64,000 nt of DNA from UBA4093 sp036676455 (GTDB taxonomy: Bacteria > Cyanobacteriota > Sericytochromatia > S15B-MN24 > UBA4093): contig JAKFCW010000077.1 of NCBI GenBank assembly GCA_036676455.1, positions 19,280 through 83,279 of the forward strand. Direction: 5' to 3'. Position 1 is the first letter of the stretch, and every line of letters begins with the position of its first letter. Below, in pieces: positions 44,201-51,977 of the stretch. The translations under genes were made by a program, and so were the position numbers. The notes beneath the pieces were generated by a model that worked only from the letters and a program-made list of their open reading frames with translations, was not told the origin of the DNA and made no database searches.

Positions 44201-45358
44201 ATGCAGAAGCGGGTCTACTCCCCTGAGATCTTGCAGGCGATGCTCGAACATGCCCCGGATGCCGTGGTGGTCATCGACGCCTCCGGCACGATCGTCTTCC
44301 TGAACCACCAGACGGAGCTTTACTTCGGCTATGCGCGCGAAGAATTGCTAGGCAAGCCGATCGAGATCCTGGTCCCCGAGCGGTTCCGGGGCATCCATCC
44401 CGGCTACCGGCGCAAGTACTTCGATCATCCGAGCGTGCGCCCGATGGGAGCGGGCCTGGAGCCGAACGGACGCCGGAAGGACGGCAGCGAGTTCCCGATC
44501 GATGCGAGCCTGAGCCCGATTCGCACCGCGCACGGCATGCTCGCGATGGCCATCGTGCGCGACATCTCGGTGCGCCGCCGGTTGCTCGACGAGCTCTCCC
44601 GCAAGACGGTCGAGCTGGAGGAGGCGGTTCGCGAGCTGAAAGAGAGCGATCGCTACAAGGACGAGTTCCTGGCGGTCATCAGCCACGAGCTCAAGACTCC
44701 GCTCAACTTCATCATGGGCTTCGCGAGCCTTCTCGGCGACGAGGTGACGGGCAAGCTGACACCCGAGCAGCACCAGGAAGTCGAGAAGATCCTCGAGGGA
44801 GCTCAGCGCCTGCTCGGCATCAGCAACAACCTGATCCTCATGAGCGAGATCGTCACGGGGCGCTTCGAGCTGGCGCCGTCGTGGGTGGATTACGCCGCGC
44901 TGATCGAGCAGGTCCTCGCCGAGTCCGCCCCCCTTGCCGACGCGAAGCACCTGCACCTCGAAACCGAGATCCGTATCTCGGGAGAGCGGCACCTGGACGG
45001 GCAGCGCCTCCACGAGGTCTTGCGGAACCTGGTCGACAACGCCATCAAGTTCACGCCTGCCGACGGCAGCATCACGGTCCGGGCGTTCGAGCGGGAGGCG
45101 GAGCTGGTCACCGAGGTCCAGGACACGGGAGTCGGGATCTCCCCTCGGGACATGCCCAAGATCTTCCAGCCCTTCCGCCAGATCGACATGAGCTCCACTC
45201 GGCAGGCCGGGGGAACCGGCCTGGGGCTAAGCCTGAGCAAGGCCCTGGTCGAAGCCCATGGTGGTCGGATCGGGGTCCGCAGCTCCCCAGGCGAAGGGAG
45301 CACCTTCTGGTTCACGATCCCGCGCTCCCCTCTTTTTCCCACCGATCCCATGACCTGA
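44201..45358 (+). CDS. Cytosolic PAS sensor histidine kinase
   Basis: A 385-residue soluble kinase. An N-terminal PAS domain (residues 10-125: LEHAPDAVVVIDASGTIVFLN, GYAREELLGKPIEILVPERFRG, RKDGSEFPID) is followed by a coiled coil, HisKA (DEFLAVISHELKTPLNFIMGF) and HATPase (NLVDNAIKFTPADGSI, VQDTGVGISP, GTGLGLSLSKALVEAHGG). No membrane helix is visible. It starts 4 bp after the NirK-like gene and is probably co-transcribed; sensing of redox state or nitric oxide is possible but the cofactor cannot be read. No response regulator is adjacent. Confidence 0.9.
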   Translation: MQKRVYSPEILQAMLEHAPDAVVVIDASGTIVFLNHQTELYFGYAREELLGKPIEILVPERFRGIHPGYRRKYFDHPSVRPMGAGLEPNGRRKDGSEFPIDASLSPIRTAHGMLAMAIVRDISVRRRLLDELSRKTVELEEAVRELKESDRYKDEFLAVISHELKTPLNFIMGFASLLGDEVTGKLTPEQHQEVEKILEGAQRLLGISNNLILMSEIVTGRFELAPSWVDYAALIEQVLAESAPLADAKHLHLETEIRISGERHLDGQRLHEVLRNLVDNAIKFTPADGSITVRAFEREAELVTEVQDTGVGISPRDMPKIFQPFRQIDMSSTRQAGGTGLGLSLSKALVEAHGGRIGVRSSPGEGSTFWFTIPRSPLFPTDPMT

Positions 45359-45406
45359 TCGGATCGTGAATCGTCGCGGCATGCCTCGCGGTCTCGCTTG
45401 CGAATC

Positions 45407-46390
45407 TCACGGGCGACAGGAGTCATCGGGTGAGGCCCCCTGGCGTAGCCGCTTGCCGGGTCCGCCCAGCCAGAACTCAAACCAGCGCTGGGTGATGCGA
45501 AGCGCGAACAGCGCGACCCACGCCCCCAGCATGATGAGGCCGACGTTGCTCAACAAGAGTCCCATCGCACCCCATGTCAGGTCCATGTCTCCCTGCGAGA
45601 GGCCCAGGCCCACGGTTGCGGCCGAGGGAACGATGGCGGCGGCGATCATGACCCCCACCAGCTGGCTGGGTCGATTGGTGCTGGTCGAAACCCCTCCCGC
45701 CACCCCGGCCGCGAACGCGACCAGATAAGCGTAGAGCCCCACCTGACTCCGCTCCTGGACGATCTTGGCGCTCAAGAAGGAGTCGGCATCGGGAACGACG
45801 GAGAAGCGGAAGAGCAGCAGCGCGACGAGCCAAGCGGAGGCGATCGAAACGCCCAGGGTCAGCACGGTGGAGAGCAGGCCGACGGCCGCGAGGCGCGGTC
45901 GCCGGAGGGCCAGGGCCATGGGCACGAGCACCAACGAGCTCAGGGCCGGCGGAATGACCATGGCCCCGATCAGGATGGGGATGCTGCCCACGACCAACCC
46001 GCAAAGGGCGATGAGGCTGCCGAGCATCACGAAGAGCATGAAGATCGGGCTTGGCCGTCCCTCGCGCTCGAGGGCCTGGAGGCTCTCTTCCCAGACGATC
46101 GCCTCGCTTTCTCTCGAGCCGAGCGCCTGCTTGATGCGCTCGGCCCGCGCCCCCTTGATGGCCTCCACGCGGCTCGAGATCAAGACCCCATGCGCGATGG
46201 CCCCCGCCTCCTCCATCATGGAGACGGCCAAGTTGTACGCGACGTCGGGAACGATGAGCGTCAGATGCCACTGATCGAGCGGATGCTCGCATGCGGTCAC
46301 GGAGATCGCCACGAGGGTCGGGAAATCCTCGAGTCTGCGCAAGGCCTCCTTGGCCGTCTCCTCGGGTAGGTAAAGCTCGATCTTTCGCAT
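45407..46390 (-). CDS. DUF389 / TIGR00341-type membrane protein
   Basis: A 327-residue protein. Residues 1-110 form a cytosolic ferredoxin-like domain (KIELYLPEETAKEALRRLE); the rest is a bundle of about six helices with the family motif GSIPILIGAMVIPPALSSLVLVPMALA and AAAIVPSAATVGLGLSQGD. DUF389 proteins are widespread and without a settled role. The ATG at 46390 fits the domain start, but the ribosome site is weak; GTG at 46417 is possible. The divergent neighbour is an MscS channel. Confidence 0.9.
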   Translation of the reverse strand: MRKIELYLPEETAKEALRRLEDFPTLVAISVTACEHPLDQWHLTLIVPDVAYNLAVSMMEEAGAIAHGVLISSRVEAIKGARAERIKQALGSRESEAIVWEESLQALEREGRPSPIFMLFVMLGSLIALCGLVVGSIPILIGAMVIPPALSSLVLVPMALALRRPRLAAVGLLSTVLTLGVSIASAWLVALLLFRFSVVPDADSFLSAKIVQERSQVGLYAYLVAFAAGVAGGVSTSTNRPSQLVGVMIAAAIVPSAATVGLGLSQGDMDLTWGAMGLLLSNVGLIMLGAWVALFALRITQRWFEFWLGGPGKRLRQGASPDDSCRP

Positions 46391-46538
46391 TTCCAAACCC
46401 CGAGCACTCGCCCCCACGGGCCCACTCTAATCGCTCCGAGGGCCATCTCAAACAAGGCAGGAAGGCTTCGCGACGATCGCTCCGGTGGTGACAGGGAAGG
46501 GCCCCTCCCTCCATGATGCGGGCCAGGAGGGCTGAGCG

Positions 46539-47426
46539 GTGGAGTGGCTGACGCAGTTTCCCCTATCCGAGAACATCCGGCTCCTGCTCACGCTGGGGGT
46601 CGCGATCCTGCTCTGGATCTGGTCGAAGGCCCTCTCACGGCTCATCCATCACCGGGTGCCGGACGATGCGCGCGGCTACGCCTTTCGCAAGCTCGTCGCT
46701 TACGCGGCCTTCTTCCTCTTCGTCTTCTTCGCCGCCGTCATCTGGCAGCGCCAGCTCCAGGGGCTCTCGACCTTCCTGGGCTTGATCGGCGCGGGCATCG
46801 CCTTCTCCCTGCAGGAGGTGATCGCCTCGATCGCAGGCTGGGTCATGATCACCTGGAAGCGAACGTACCGGGTGGGGGATCGCGTCGAGATCGGCGGCAT
46901 CCAGGGAGACGTGATCGACCTCGGGCTGATCCGCACCACCCTCATGGAGACCGGTTCCTGGGTCCAAGCAGACCAGCAGACCGGGCGGGTCGTGACCATC
47001 TCCAACGCGACGGCCCTCAGGCAACCCGTCTTCAACTACACCGCCTACTTCCCGTACCTCTGGGACGGGCTCACGATCCCGGTGACCTTCCGGAGCGACT
47101 GGGAGCTGGCCGTGAGACTGATTTCCGAGGAGGTCGAGCTTTTCCATGCGCGCATCGAGGAGGAGGTCGCCGAAACCCTCGAGTTGATGCGGCGGTCGTT
47201 CTACTTGCCGAGATCCGAGGCGAAGCCGGGCGTCTACGTGCGCTTCACCGATAACTGGATCGAGATCTCCGTCCGCTACCTCGTTCCCTCGCGCGAGCGC
47301 CGCATGGCCTCGAACGAGCTGAGCCAGGCCATCCTCCGGTGCGTGCTTGCCGAACCCGGGATCACCATCGCTTCGGAGACCATGCATGTCTCGCTTTCCC
47401 GCCCTGGCGACAAGGAGCCCGCCTGA
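46539..47426 (+). CDS. Small-conductance mechanosensitive channel (MscS-like)
   Basis: A 295-residue MscS-family channel. Three helices precede the pore-lining segment LIGAGIAFSLQEVIASIAGWVMI, then the beta domain DRVEIGGIQGDVIDLGLIRTTLM with the NATALRQPVFNY turn, and a C-terminal alpha/beta domain. It vents solutes on osmotic downshock, in keeping with the Mrp operon nearby. The GTG start at 46539 follows CAGGAGG. Its last five codons and stop lie inside the arm of a 24-bp perfect hairpin. Confidence 0.93.
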   Translation: MEWLTQFPLSENIRLLLTLGVAILLWIWSKALSRLIHHRVPDDARGYAFRKLVAYAAFFLFVFFAAVIWQRQLQGLSTFLGLIGAGIAFSLQEVIASIAGWVMITWKRTYRVGDRVEIGGIQGDVIDLGLIRTTLMETGSWVQADQQTGRVVTISNATALRQPVFNYTAYFPYLWDGLTIPVTFRSDWELAVRLISEEVELFHARIEEEVAETLELMRRSFYLPRSEAKPGVYVRFTDNWIEISVRYLVPSRERRMASNELSQAILRCVLAEPGITIASETMHVSLSRPGDKEPA

Positions 47427-47458
47427 GCTCCACAGGAGCTCAGGCGGGCTCCTTGTCG
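47408..47458 (+). terminator. 24-bp perfect hairpin overlapping the mscS stop
   Basis: Arms 47408-47431 and 47435-47458 pair perfectly around the loop ACA. The mscS stop codon (47424-47426) is inside the left arm. No T-tract follows. It separates the convergent mscS and VOC genes and may end both transcripts. Confidence 0.65.
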
Positions 47459-47490
47459 GCGGGATGGGCGTCAGAGGAGGGGTTTGAGCG

Positions 47491-47862
47491 CTAGGCTTCG
47501 GGCGCGTAGCGCTGGTGAACCAGCAGCGAGTTGCCTTCCGAGTCCTGGAAGAACGCCCCGTGACAGACGCCGCTGTCGAAGGCATCGGTCATGAAGGTGA
47601 CGCCCGCAGCCTTGAGGGACGCGACCGCCGCGGCCACGTCCGGCACAGCGAGAGCGATCGCACCGGCCGATACCGGCTCGAAGGGGCGCCCCTGAGCCTT
47701 GGGGTCGAAGACGGCCAGCGTGGCGCCGCCGACCTCGAACTCGACGAACTTCCCCCCGAAGTCGCTTCCCGACTTGAGCCCGAGAACGTCGCGGTAAAAA
47801 GCGACCGCCCGCGTCATGTCGGCGGCGGGCAACGCGATGAAATCAATCCCTTGTACGTTCAT
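47491..47862 (-). CDS. VOC-family (glyoxalase/bleomycin-resistance fold) protein
   Basis: A 123-residue protein with two VOC half-domains: GIDFIALPAADMTRAVAFYRDVLGL and, in the second half, AIALAVPDVAAAVASLKAAGV, ending in the strand FFQDSEGNSLLVHQRY. Metal-ligand positions typical of VOC enzymes are only partly evident (E in VEFEVGG, H in LLVHQ), so it may be an enzyme or a binding protein. It diverges from the winged-helix gene at 48051. Confidence 0.85.
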   Translation of the reverse strand: MNVQGIDFIALPAADMTRAVAFYRDVLGLKSGSDFGGKFVEFEVGGATLAVFDPKAQGRPFEPVSAGAIALAVPDVAAAVASLKAAGVTFMTDAFDSGVCHGAFFQDSEGNSLLVHQRYAPEA

Positions 47863-47909
47863 GCTGCTCTCTTTCGATGAATCGCCTGATCGGCAAACGT
47901 TTCCTTTGC

Positions 47910-47933
47910 TATATTAACCCAGGTTCGAACTGG
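47910..47933 (+). promoter_or_regulatory. Divergent promoter region with TTCGAA palindrome
   Basis: An extended -10 box TGCTATATT (TATATT at 47910-47915) is followed by CCAGGTTCGAACTGG (47919-47933), an almost perfect palindrome. The region lies between the divergent VOC and winged-helix genes and may be the operator of the latter. Confidence 0.35.
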
Positions 47934-48050
47934 CTTACCCGTGACCGCCGTCGAAGCATGCAAGGTTTCCAGCGTTCCGGCTGCCCCCAAGCGGACGGGC
48001 GAACGGTACAATCAACGGGCGCCGAAGACGCGGCTCGGAAGGAGGAATCG

Positions 48051-48302
48051 ATGGAGCCCTCGCTCACCATGGATGACGCGGCCCAGCAGGTGATCAAGAC
48101 GCTGTTTCGGATGTGCCGGGATACCCGGCTGCACCAGCAGAACGTCTCCGACCTCGCTCGCCAGATCCCGATGGACTTCCCCAGCGTCAAGAAGGTCCTG
48201 GCGGCTCTGGAGCGGGAAGGTTACGTCGAGACCCTGACCTTCGGCCAGAAGGTCGCCTTCACCGACGCGGGCCTGGTCATCGCTCAGCGGCTGATTCGTT
48301 AA
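48051..48302 (+). CDS. Small winged-helix DNA-binding protein
   Basis: An 83-residue protein with a winged helix-turn-helix: NVSDLARQIPMDFPSVKKVLAALEREGYVETLTFGQKVAFTDAG, as in MarR/IclR-type heads, with no effector domain. An excellent AAGGAGGA site at 7 bp fixes the ATG at 48051; the frame is open upstream but looks non-coding. The 3' end overlaps the convergent reductase by 26 bp. It may control its divergent VOC neighbour through the TTCGAA palindrome upstream. Confidence 0.75.
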   Translation: MEPSLTMDDAAQQVIKTLFRMCRDTRLHQQNVSDLARQIPMDFPSVKKVLAALEREGYVETLTFGQKVAFTDAGLVIAQRLIR

Positions 48303-49668
48303 TTGAGCCGCGGGCGCTAATTGAGCCGCAGGCGCTAGCGCCCGGCATGTGCGTCCCGGTGGAGGCGCTCGCCATGGGGATGACGCGCTCGTCTCGCCGG
48401 AGCAAGTGCCGGCGAACTCCCAGGCAGACGGTGGCCAGGTAGGCATGCAGGTCGAAATCAGTCCCCAGGGGGAGCGAGGACTCGAAACGGAAGGTATTTC
48501 GCGTGAAGTAGGGAAAGACCTCGTCGATCGACCGCAGGGTCTTCCTCAAGCGGCCGAGGCGCGTGGCCTGGCGCTTTTGCCCCAGCAGCCAGAGACCTGC
48601 TTGCTTGAGGCGCAACGGCAGCTCGTGGTGCCAAAAGAGGGCGCGACGCAAGCGCGCACGATCCGGTCCCATGTAGGCCAGGTAGGGGCGCGGCTCTCCC
48701 GGTTGCGGCGTGAAGTACGGATTCCAGGAATTCCGGGCCTCCATGATCGTGGGGCTGTTCTCATAACCCGCGACCGCCTGGACGATTGCCGGCCGATCCG
48801 TACGCGGCCAGGCCGGATCGAACGCCACCTCGAGAAGCCGGTCGACCACCGCGTCGCAGGGAATGATGTCGAGCCGCGAGTCGAGTTCCGCCTGGAAGGC
48901 ATGCAGGTATCCCGCCCCGTAAAGCGAGACGAAGGCCGCGTAGGCGGCCTTGCTATCGATCCAGCCGGCGACGGGCCGCTGAGCGCAGGCCGCGATGATG
49001 CTCGGGCGCAGGAAGACGAGCGGCACACCGCCTTGTTGCTTGGCGACGAGGTTCTCGGCGAGGCACTTGGTGAGGGTGTAGGTGTTGGCATGGCGGGTCG
49101 CGGCCAGCAGGGCCTGCTCGTCGGCCTTGCCGGCCAGGATGGCCGCGTGAAGGGCCTCCACGTCCATGGGAAGGGTGTGCAGGGTCTCGGGGAGGGTAAC
49201 CTCGTCCCCGGCATGCGGGGTCACGTAGGCGGTCGACACGTAGACCATCGCCTGGAGCTGGCGGCAGGAGCGGGCGAACTCCAGCACGGCGAGCGTGCCG
49301 TCGACGTTGATCCGCGTGGCTTCCTGCAAGGGAAGGTTGAATTGCACCGAGGCCGCGCAGTGGAGGACATGCGTGACCCGGCCTGCCAGGCGTTCGCGAT
49401 CCGCCAGGGAGAGGCCGAGGCCTGGCTCGCAGATATCACCCGAGACCACGTGGCAGTAAGAGGCCCAGTCCGACGGCAAGTCTGCGAAGCAAGGAGAGCT
49501 CGCCATCTCGGCGAAGCGTGCGGCGGGATCGACGCCCTTGCGGGAACGGACCAGCAAGGTGAGGGTCGCAATGCCCAGCTCCTCGCGGCGGCGCAGCAGT
49601 TCCGAGACCACGACCTTACCGACGAAGCCCGTCCCTCCGCTCAGCAGCACATGACGGTTGGCTTCCAT
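48277..49668 (-). CDS. Fatty acyl-CoA reductase-like (NAD-binding_4) protein
   Basis: A 463-residue Rossmann-fold reductase. The NAD(P) loop is LLSGGTGFVGKVV; the extended SDR core continues with VSGDICEPGLGL, VTHVLHCAASVQF, MVYVSTAYVTP and the catalytic NTYTLTKCLAENLV (YxxxK). The C-terminal third (FPYFTRNTFRFESS) resembles the sterile-type domain of fatty acyl-CoA reductases, which make fatty alcohols from acyl thioesters. Wax ester or ether lipid synthesis is a plausible use. The last residues are encoded by a tandem 18-bp repeat (CGSISARGSIN). A thioester reductase is the alternative. Confidence 0.82.
   Translation of the reverse strand: MEANRHVLLSGGTGFVGKVVVSELLRRREELGIATLTLLVRSRKGVDPAARFAEMASSPCFADLPSDWASYCHVVSGDICEPGLGLSLADRERLAGRVTHVLHCAASVQFNLPLQEATRINVDGTLAVLEFARSCRQLQAMVYVSTAYVTPHAGDEVTLPETLHTLPMDVEALHAAILAGKADEQALLAATRHANTYTLTKCLAENLVAKQQGGVPLVFLRPSIIAACAQRPVAGWIDSKAAYAAFVSLYGAGYLHAFQAELDSRLDIIPCDAVVDRLLEVAFDPAWPRTDRPAIVQAVAGYENSPTIMEARNSWNPYFTPQPGEPRPYLAYMGPDRARLRRALFWHHELPLRLKQAGLWLLGQKRQATRLGRLRKTLRSIDEVFPYFTRNTFRFESSLPLGTDFDLHAYLATVCLGVRRHLLRRDERVIPMASASTGTHMPGASACGSISARGSINESAAER
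48301..48336 (+). repeat. Tandem 18-bp repeat at the end of the acyl-CoA reductase gene
   Basis: Two adjacent 18-bp units starting AATTGAGCCGC differ at one base. On the minus strand they encode SARGSI-like units near the reductase C-terminus. The first unit begins just behind the stop of the convergent winged-helix gene. Confidence 0.7.
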
Positions 49669-49761
49669 TCAACCTCCAGCAGGCGAGCAAAAGGACGGCG
49701 CCCCCCCGCGTCGGGGGACGGGCTTCAGGGCGTCCATTCTGCGAAGAAAGGGGCACCTCTC

Positions 49762-49767
49762 ATTGTA
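49762..49767 (-). promoter_or_regulatory. TACAAT -10 box for the acyl-CoA reductase gene
   Basis: A TACAAT box on the minus strand lies 94 bp before the start. No convincing -35 element is seen. Confidence 0.3.
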
Positions 49768-49850
49768 CTACCCACGATCGAGGGTCTTGTGACCGACGAG
49801 AGTTCTGAAGGCGAGGAAGCACCTTCATTGGGGGGGGTATCGTCGGGGCC

Positions 49851-50435
49851 TCATGGGGTGAGGGGAGGGGTCTCCTGGAAGCGCAGGCCGCGGAGAAAGA
49901 TCGCCATCAGATAGTCGAAGCTCGATTCGACGTCGATCGGCATGCCGAAGCCGCCTCCCACTTCCATGGAGACGAAGCCGTGGACGACGCTGCGCAGCCC
50001 CCGGATAGCATGCAGGCGTTCCTGTTCCCCGAGCCCGTAGGGGGCGAGGACCGCCTGGATGGTCGCCAGGATCTCGCCGCTGGCCTCTTGCAAGGCATGC
50101 TCGGAGGGGTCGGGAGCCTGAACGAGCATCGGGTAGATCCCAGGATGATCCTTGGCAAACTGCCGGTACTCCTGGGCGATCGCCAAGACGGCCTCGTCAC
50201 CCGCCTTTCCGACAGCGGAGCGGCTCATGCGCCGCCCCAGGTCCCGAGCACCCCAGAGAGCGATCCCCTGGTGAAGCCCCTCCAGGCCGGAGATGTGCTT
50301 GTAGAGGGAAGGCGATCGCACGCCGAGCCGCTCGGCCAGGCGCAAGAGGCTCAGCGAGCCGATCCCTTCCTCGTCGATCAGGTCCACGGCCGCCTGGACC
50401 AGGACGTCTTCGCTCAGGCCCGCCTTACGCACCAT
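49851..50435 (-). CDS. TetR-family transcriptional repressor
   Basis: A 194-residue TetR-type regulator. The helix-turn-helix lies at residues 5-50 (VLVQAAVDLIDEEGIGSLSLLRLAERLGVRSPSLYKHI). The C-terminal ligand domain carries the WHG-type segment (GLRSVVHGFVSMEVGGGFG). The ATG at 50435 follows AAGGAGG and the gene overlaps the end of the hydrolase gene by 11 bp, so it is the last gene of a three-gene operon. Two 17-bp inverted sites at the operon's promoter are its likely target, which would give self-regulation. Confidence 0.9.
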   Translation of the reverse strand: MVRKAGLSEDVLVQAAVDLIDEEGIGSLSLLRLAERLGVRSPSLYKHISGLEGLHQGIALWGARDLGRRMSRSAVGKAGDEAVLAIAQEYRQFAKDHPGIYPMLVQAPDPSEHALQEASGEILATIQAVLAPYGLGEQERLHAIRGLRSVVHGFVSMEVGGGFGMPIDVESSFDYLMAIFLRGLRFQETPPLTP

Positions 50436-51243
50436 GCGAAGCCTCCTTCCAGACCGTCGCCAGGAACTGCGCGATCGGGGCAACGGTCGCGTCGGGCATC
50501 TCGGCGTGCGGGTAGTGGCCGGCGCCCGGGATGACGTGAAGCGTGCCGTCCAGCTCAGCGGCGATCCGGCGGCCTTCGGCAGCGGGGTCAGGGAAGTCCG
50601 GGTCCTTGGAGCCCATCACGACCAGGACCGGGGTCGATACGCGGGGGAGGCGCTCCTCGGCCGCGGCCTTGGAGGTGGAAACCATGGCCCGGAAGGCTTT
50701 CAGGCGGCCGGGTTCCGCGAGGTTGTCGCGGAGGGCGGCGAGGTACGCGTCGAAGTCCGCGGGCTTGGAGGTCGGGTACAGTCCGGCGTAGAACTTGCTC
50801 CAGAGGGAGGCCCCCCAGGGATGCTGGAAGGGCAGGCTCAGGAGGCGGGCCTTCCAGACGGGGCCGAAGTCCCGGACGAACGCCCCGACGAGCACCAGAC
50901 CCCGGATGATCTCCGGGTCCTCGGCGGCGGCCCAGACGGCGGCTCCGGCGGCCAAGGAGGTCCCGATCACGGTGACGGGGCCGGCGTCCAGATGGCGGGC
51001 CAGAGCGACGATGTCCGAGCCCACTCCGGCGACGGAGTAGTCGGGCCACGATACGCTGGTCTCACCCATGCCGCGCAGGTCCATGGTGACCACCCGGTAG
51101 CCGGCCTGGACGAGCTTGGGGACGAGGAAGCGGTACTCCTGGCGGCGATCGCCCAGGCTGGGGACGCAGAGGACGACGGGGCCCGAGCCCTGGGAGTCGT
51201 AGGCGATCCGGCCCTCGGGAAACGTGAAGTACTGAGTGGTCAT
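50425..51243 (-). CDS. Alpha/beta hydrolase
   Basis: A 272-residue alpha/beta hydrolase. The oxyanion strand is VVLCVPSLGDRRQEYRFL, the nucleophile elbow VIGTSLAAGAA (Ser), the acid is in MGSKDPDFPDP and the His in PGAGHYPHAE. The residue after the nucleophile pair is Ala rather than the usual Gly. The substrate is unknown. It is the middle gene of the DUF2568-hydrolase-TetR operon, 28 bp behind the first gene, and probably acts on the compound sensed by the TetR protein. Confidence 0.88.
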   Translation of the reverse strand: MTTQYFTFPEGRIAYDSQGSGPVVLCVPSLGDRRQEYRFLVPKLVQAGYRVVTMDLRGMGETSVSWPDYSVAGVGSDIVALARHLDAGPVTVIGTSLAAGAAVWAAAEDPEIIRGLVLVGAFVRDFGPVWKARLLSLPFQHPWGASLWSKFYAGLYPTSKPADFDAYLAALRDNLAEPGRLKAFRAMVSTSKAAAEERLPRVSTPVLVVMGSKDPDFPDPAAEGRRIAAELDGTLHVIPGAGHYPHAEMPDATVAPIAQFLATVWKEASHGA

Positions 51244-51271
51244 GACGTTCTCCTTGGCATGAGCTTAGCCG

Positions 51272-51778
51272 TTACTGGTTCCAGAGGTAAAGCAAGGCGG
51301 AATTGACGAGCACGGCGATCCCGAAGGCCCGGGCGAGGTCGGGATGGCCCGAATAGGCGAGCGCCAGGGTAGCGGAGCCGAAGATCCCGATTTCCAGCAA
51401 GGTATGTGCGGGGCCCGCCAGGGGAATCGCGGCCTTCGGCGAGCCGAACGTGGCCCAGGCCGCGGCAGCGATGACGGGGGCTCCGAGGCCGAGGCCCAGC
51501 TTGGCCACCGGCCCTTGGCCGGTCTGAAAGCCCCAGTAGCCCAGGGCTCCGAGTGCACCCAGCTCGAGCCCGAAGCGGGCGCCGAGGTTGGCAACCTGGA
51601 TCATGCCTAGCGGACTTGCGAGGTCGGTTTCGGCGAGCGAAAAGCTCTCGATCCGGGACTCGGCCTCTGTCGCGTGCGCCAGCGCCGGACCTGCCCCCAC
51701 AACGGCGAGCATCATGGCGCTGACGGCAGCCGCGAGGCGCTTCAGGCCTCGGGACTTGGGAGTGTCGTTCGAGCGCAT
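51272..51778 (-). CDS. YrdB/DUF2568-type membrane protein with signal-like N-terminus
   Basis: A 168-residue protein. The C-terminal 110 residues match the YrdB/DUF2568 pattern: VANLGARFGLELGALGALGYWGFQTG, AAAWATFGSPKAAIPL and HTLLEIGIFGSATLALAY, giving four membrane helices. Unusually there is an extra N-terminal helix (LAAAVSAMMLAVVGAGPALA), so the N-terminus is either a signal peptide or a fifth helix. The ATG at 51778 follows GGAGGT. As first gene of the operon it lies directly behind the TTGACA promoter and the two operator sites. Confidence 0.8.
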   Translation of the reverse strand: MRSNDTPKSRGLKRLAAAVSAMMLAVVGAGPALAHATEAESRIESFSLAETDLASPLGMIQVANLGARFGLELGALGALGYWGFQTGQGPVAKLGLGLGAPVIAAAAWATFGSPKAAIPLAGPAHTLLEIGIFGSATLALAYSGHPDLARAFGIAVLVNSALLYLWNQ

Positions 51779-51803
51779 GGAAACCTCCGGGATCGAGTAC
51801 ATA

Positions 51804-51845
51804 AGCTAACACGATTAGCTTAAAGCTATCATGATTAGCTGTCAA
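51804..51845 (-). promoter_or_regulatory. Promoter with two tandem 17-bp TetR-type operators
   Basis: Two palindrome-like 17-mers, AGCTAACACGATTAGCT (51804-51820) and AGCTATCATGATTAGCT (51824-51840), are exactly 20 bp apart, two helical turns. On the minus strand a perfect TTGACA (51845 to 51840) and TAAGCT (51822 to 51817) at 17-bp spacing form a promoter overlapped by both sites. Binding should block the operon that ends with the TetR gene. Confidence 0.75.
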
Positions 51846-51977
51846 GCGACAGGAGGCGAGGGCCTCGGAGGAGCGCGGAGGTCATGTGGAAATGCTTGCT
51901 TGAAGGGTACATGGAAGGAGCCGACGGCCGGAGGCCGTTCGCACGCGTTCACATCAAACGTCAAGGAGGCCTGAGGG

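Noticed and set aside
47919..47933. A tRNA T-arm-like GGTTCGAAC sequence
   Set aside because: No acceptor stem, anticodon arm or D arm can be built around it; it is better read as a palindromic site.
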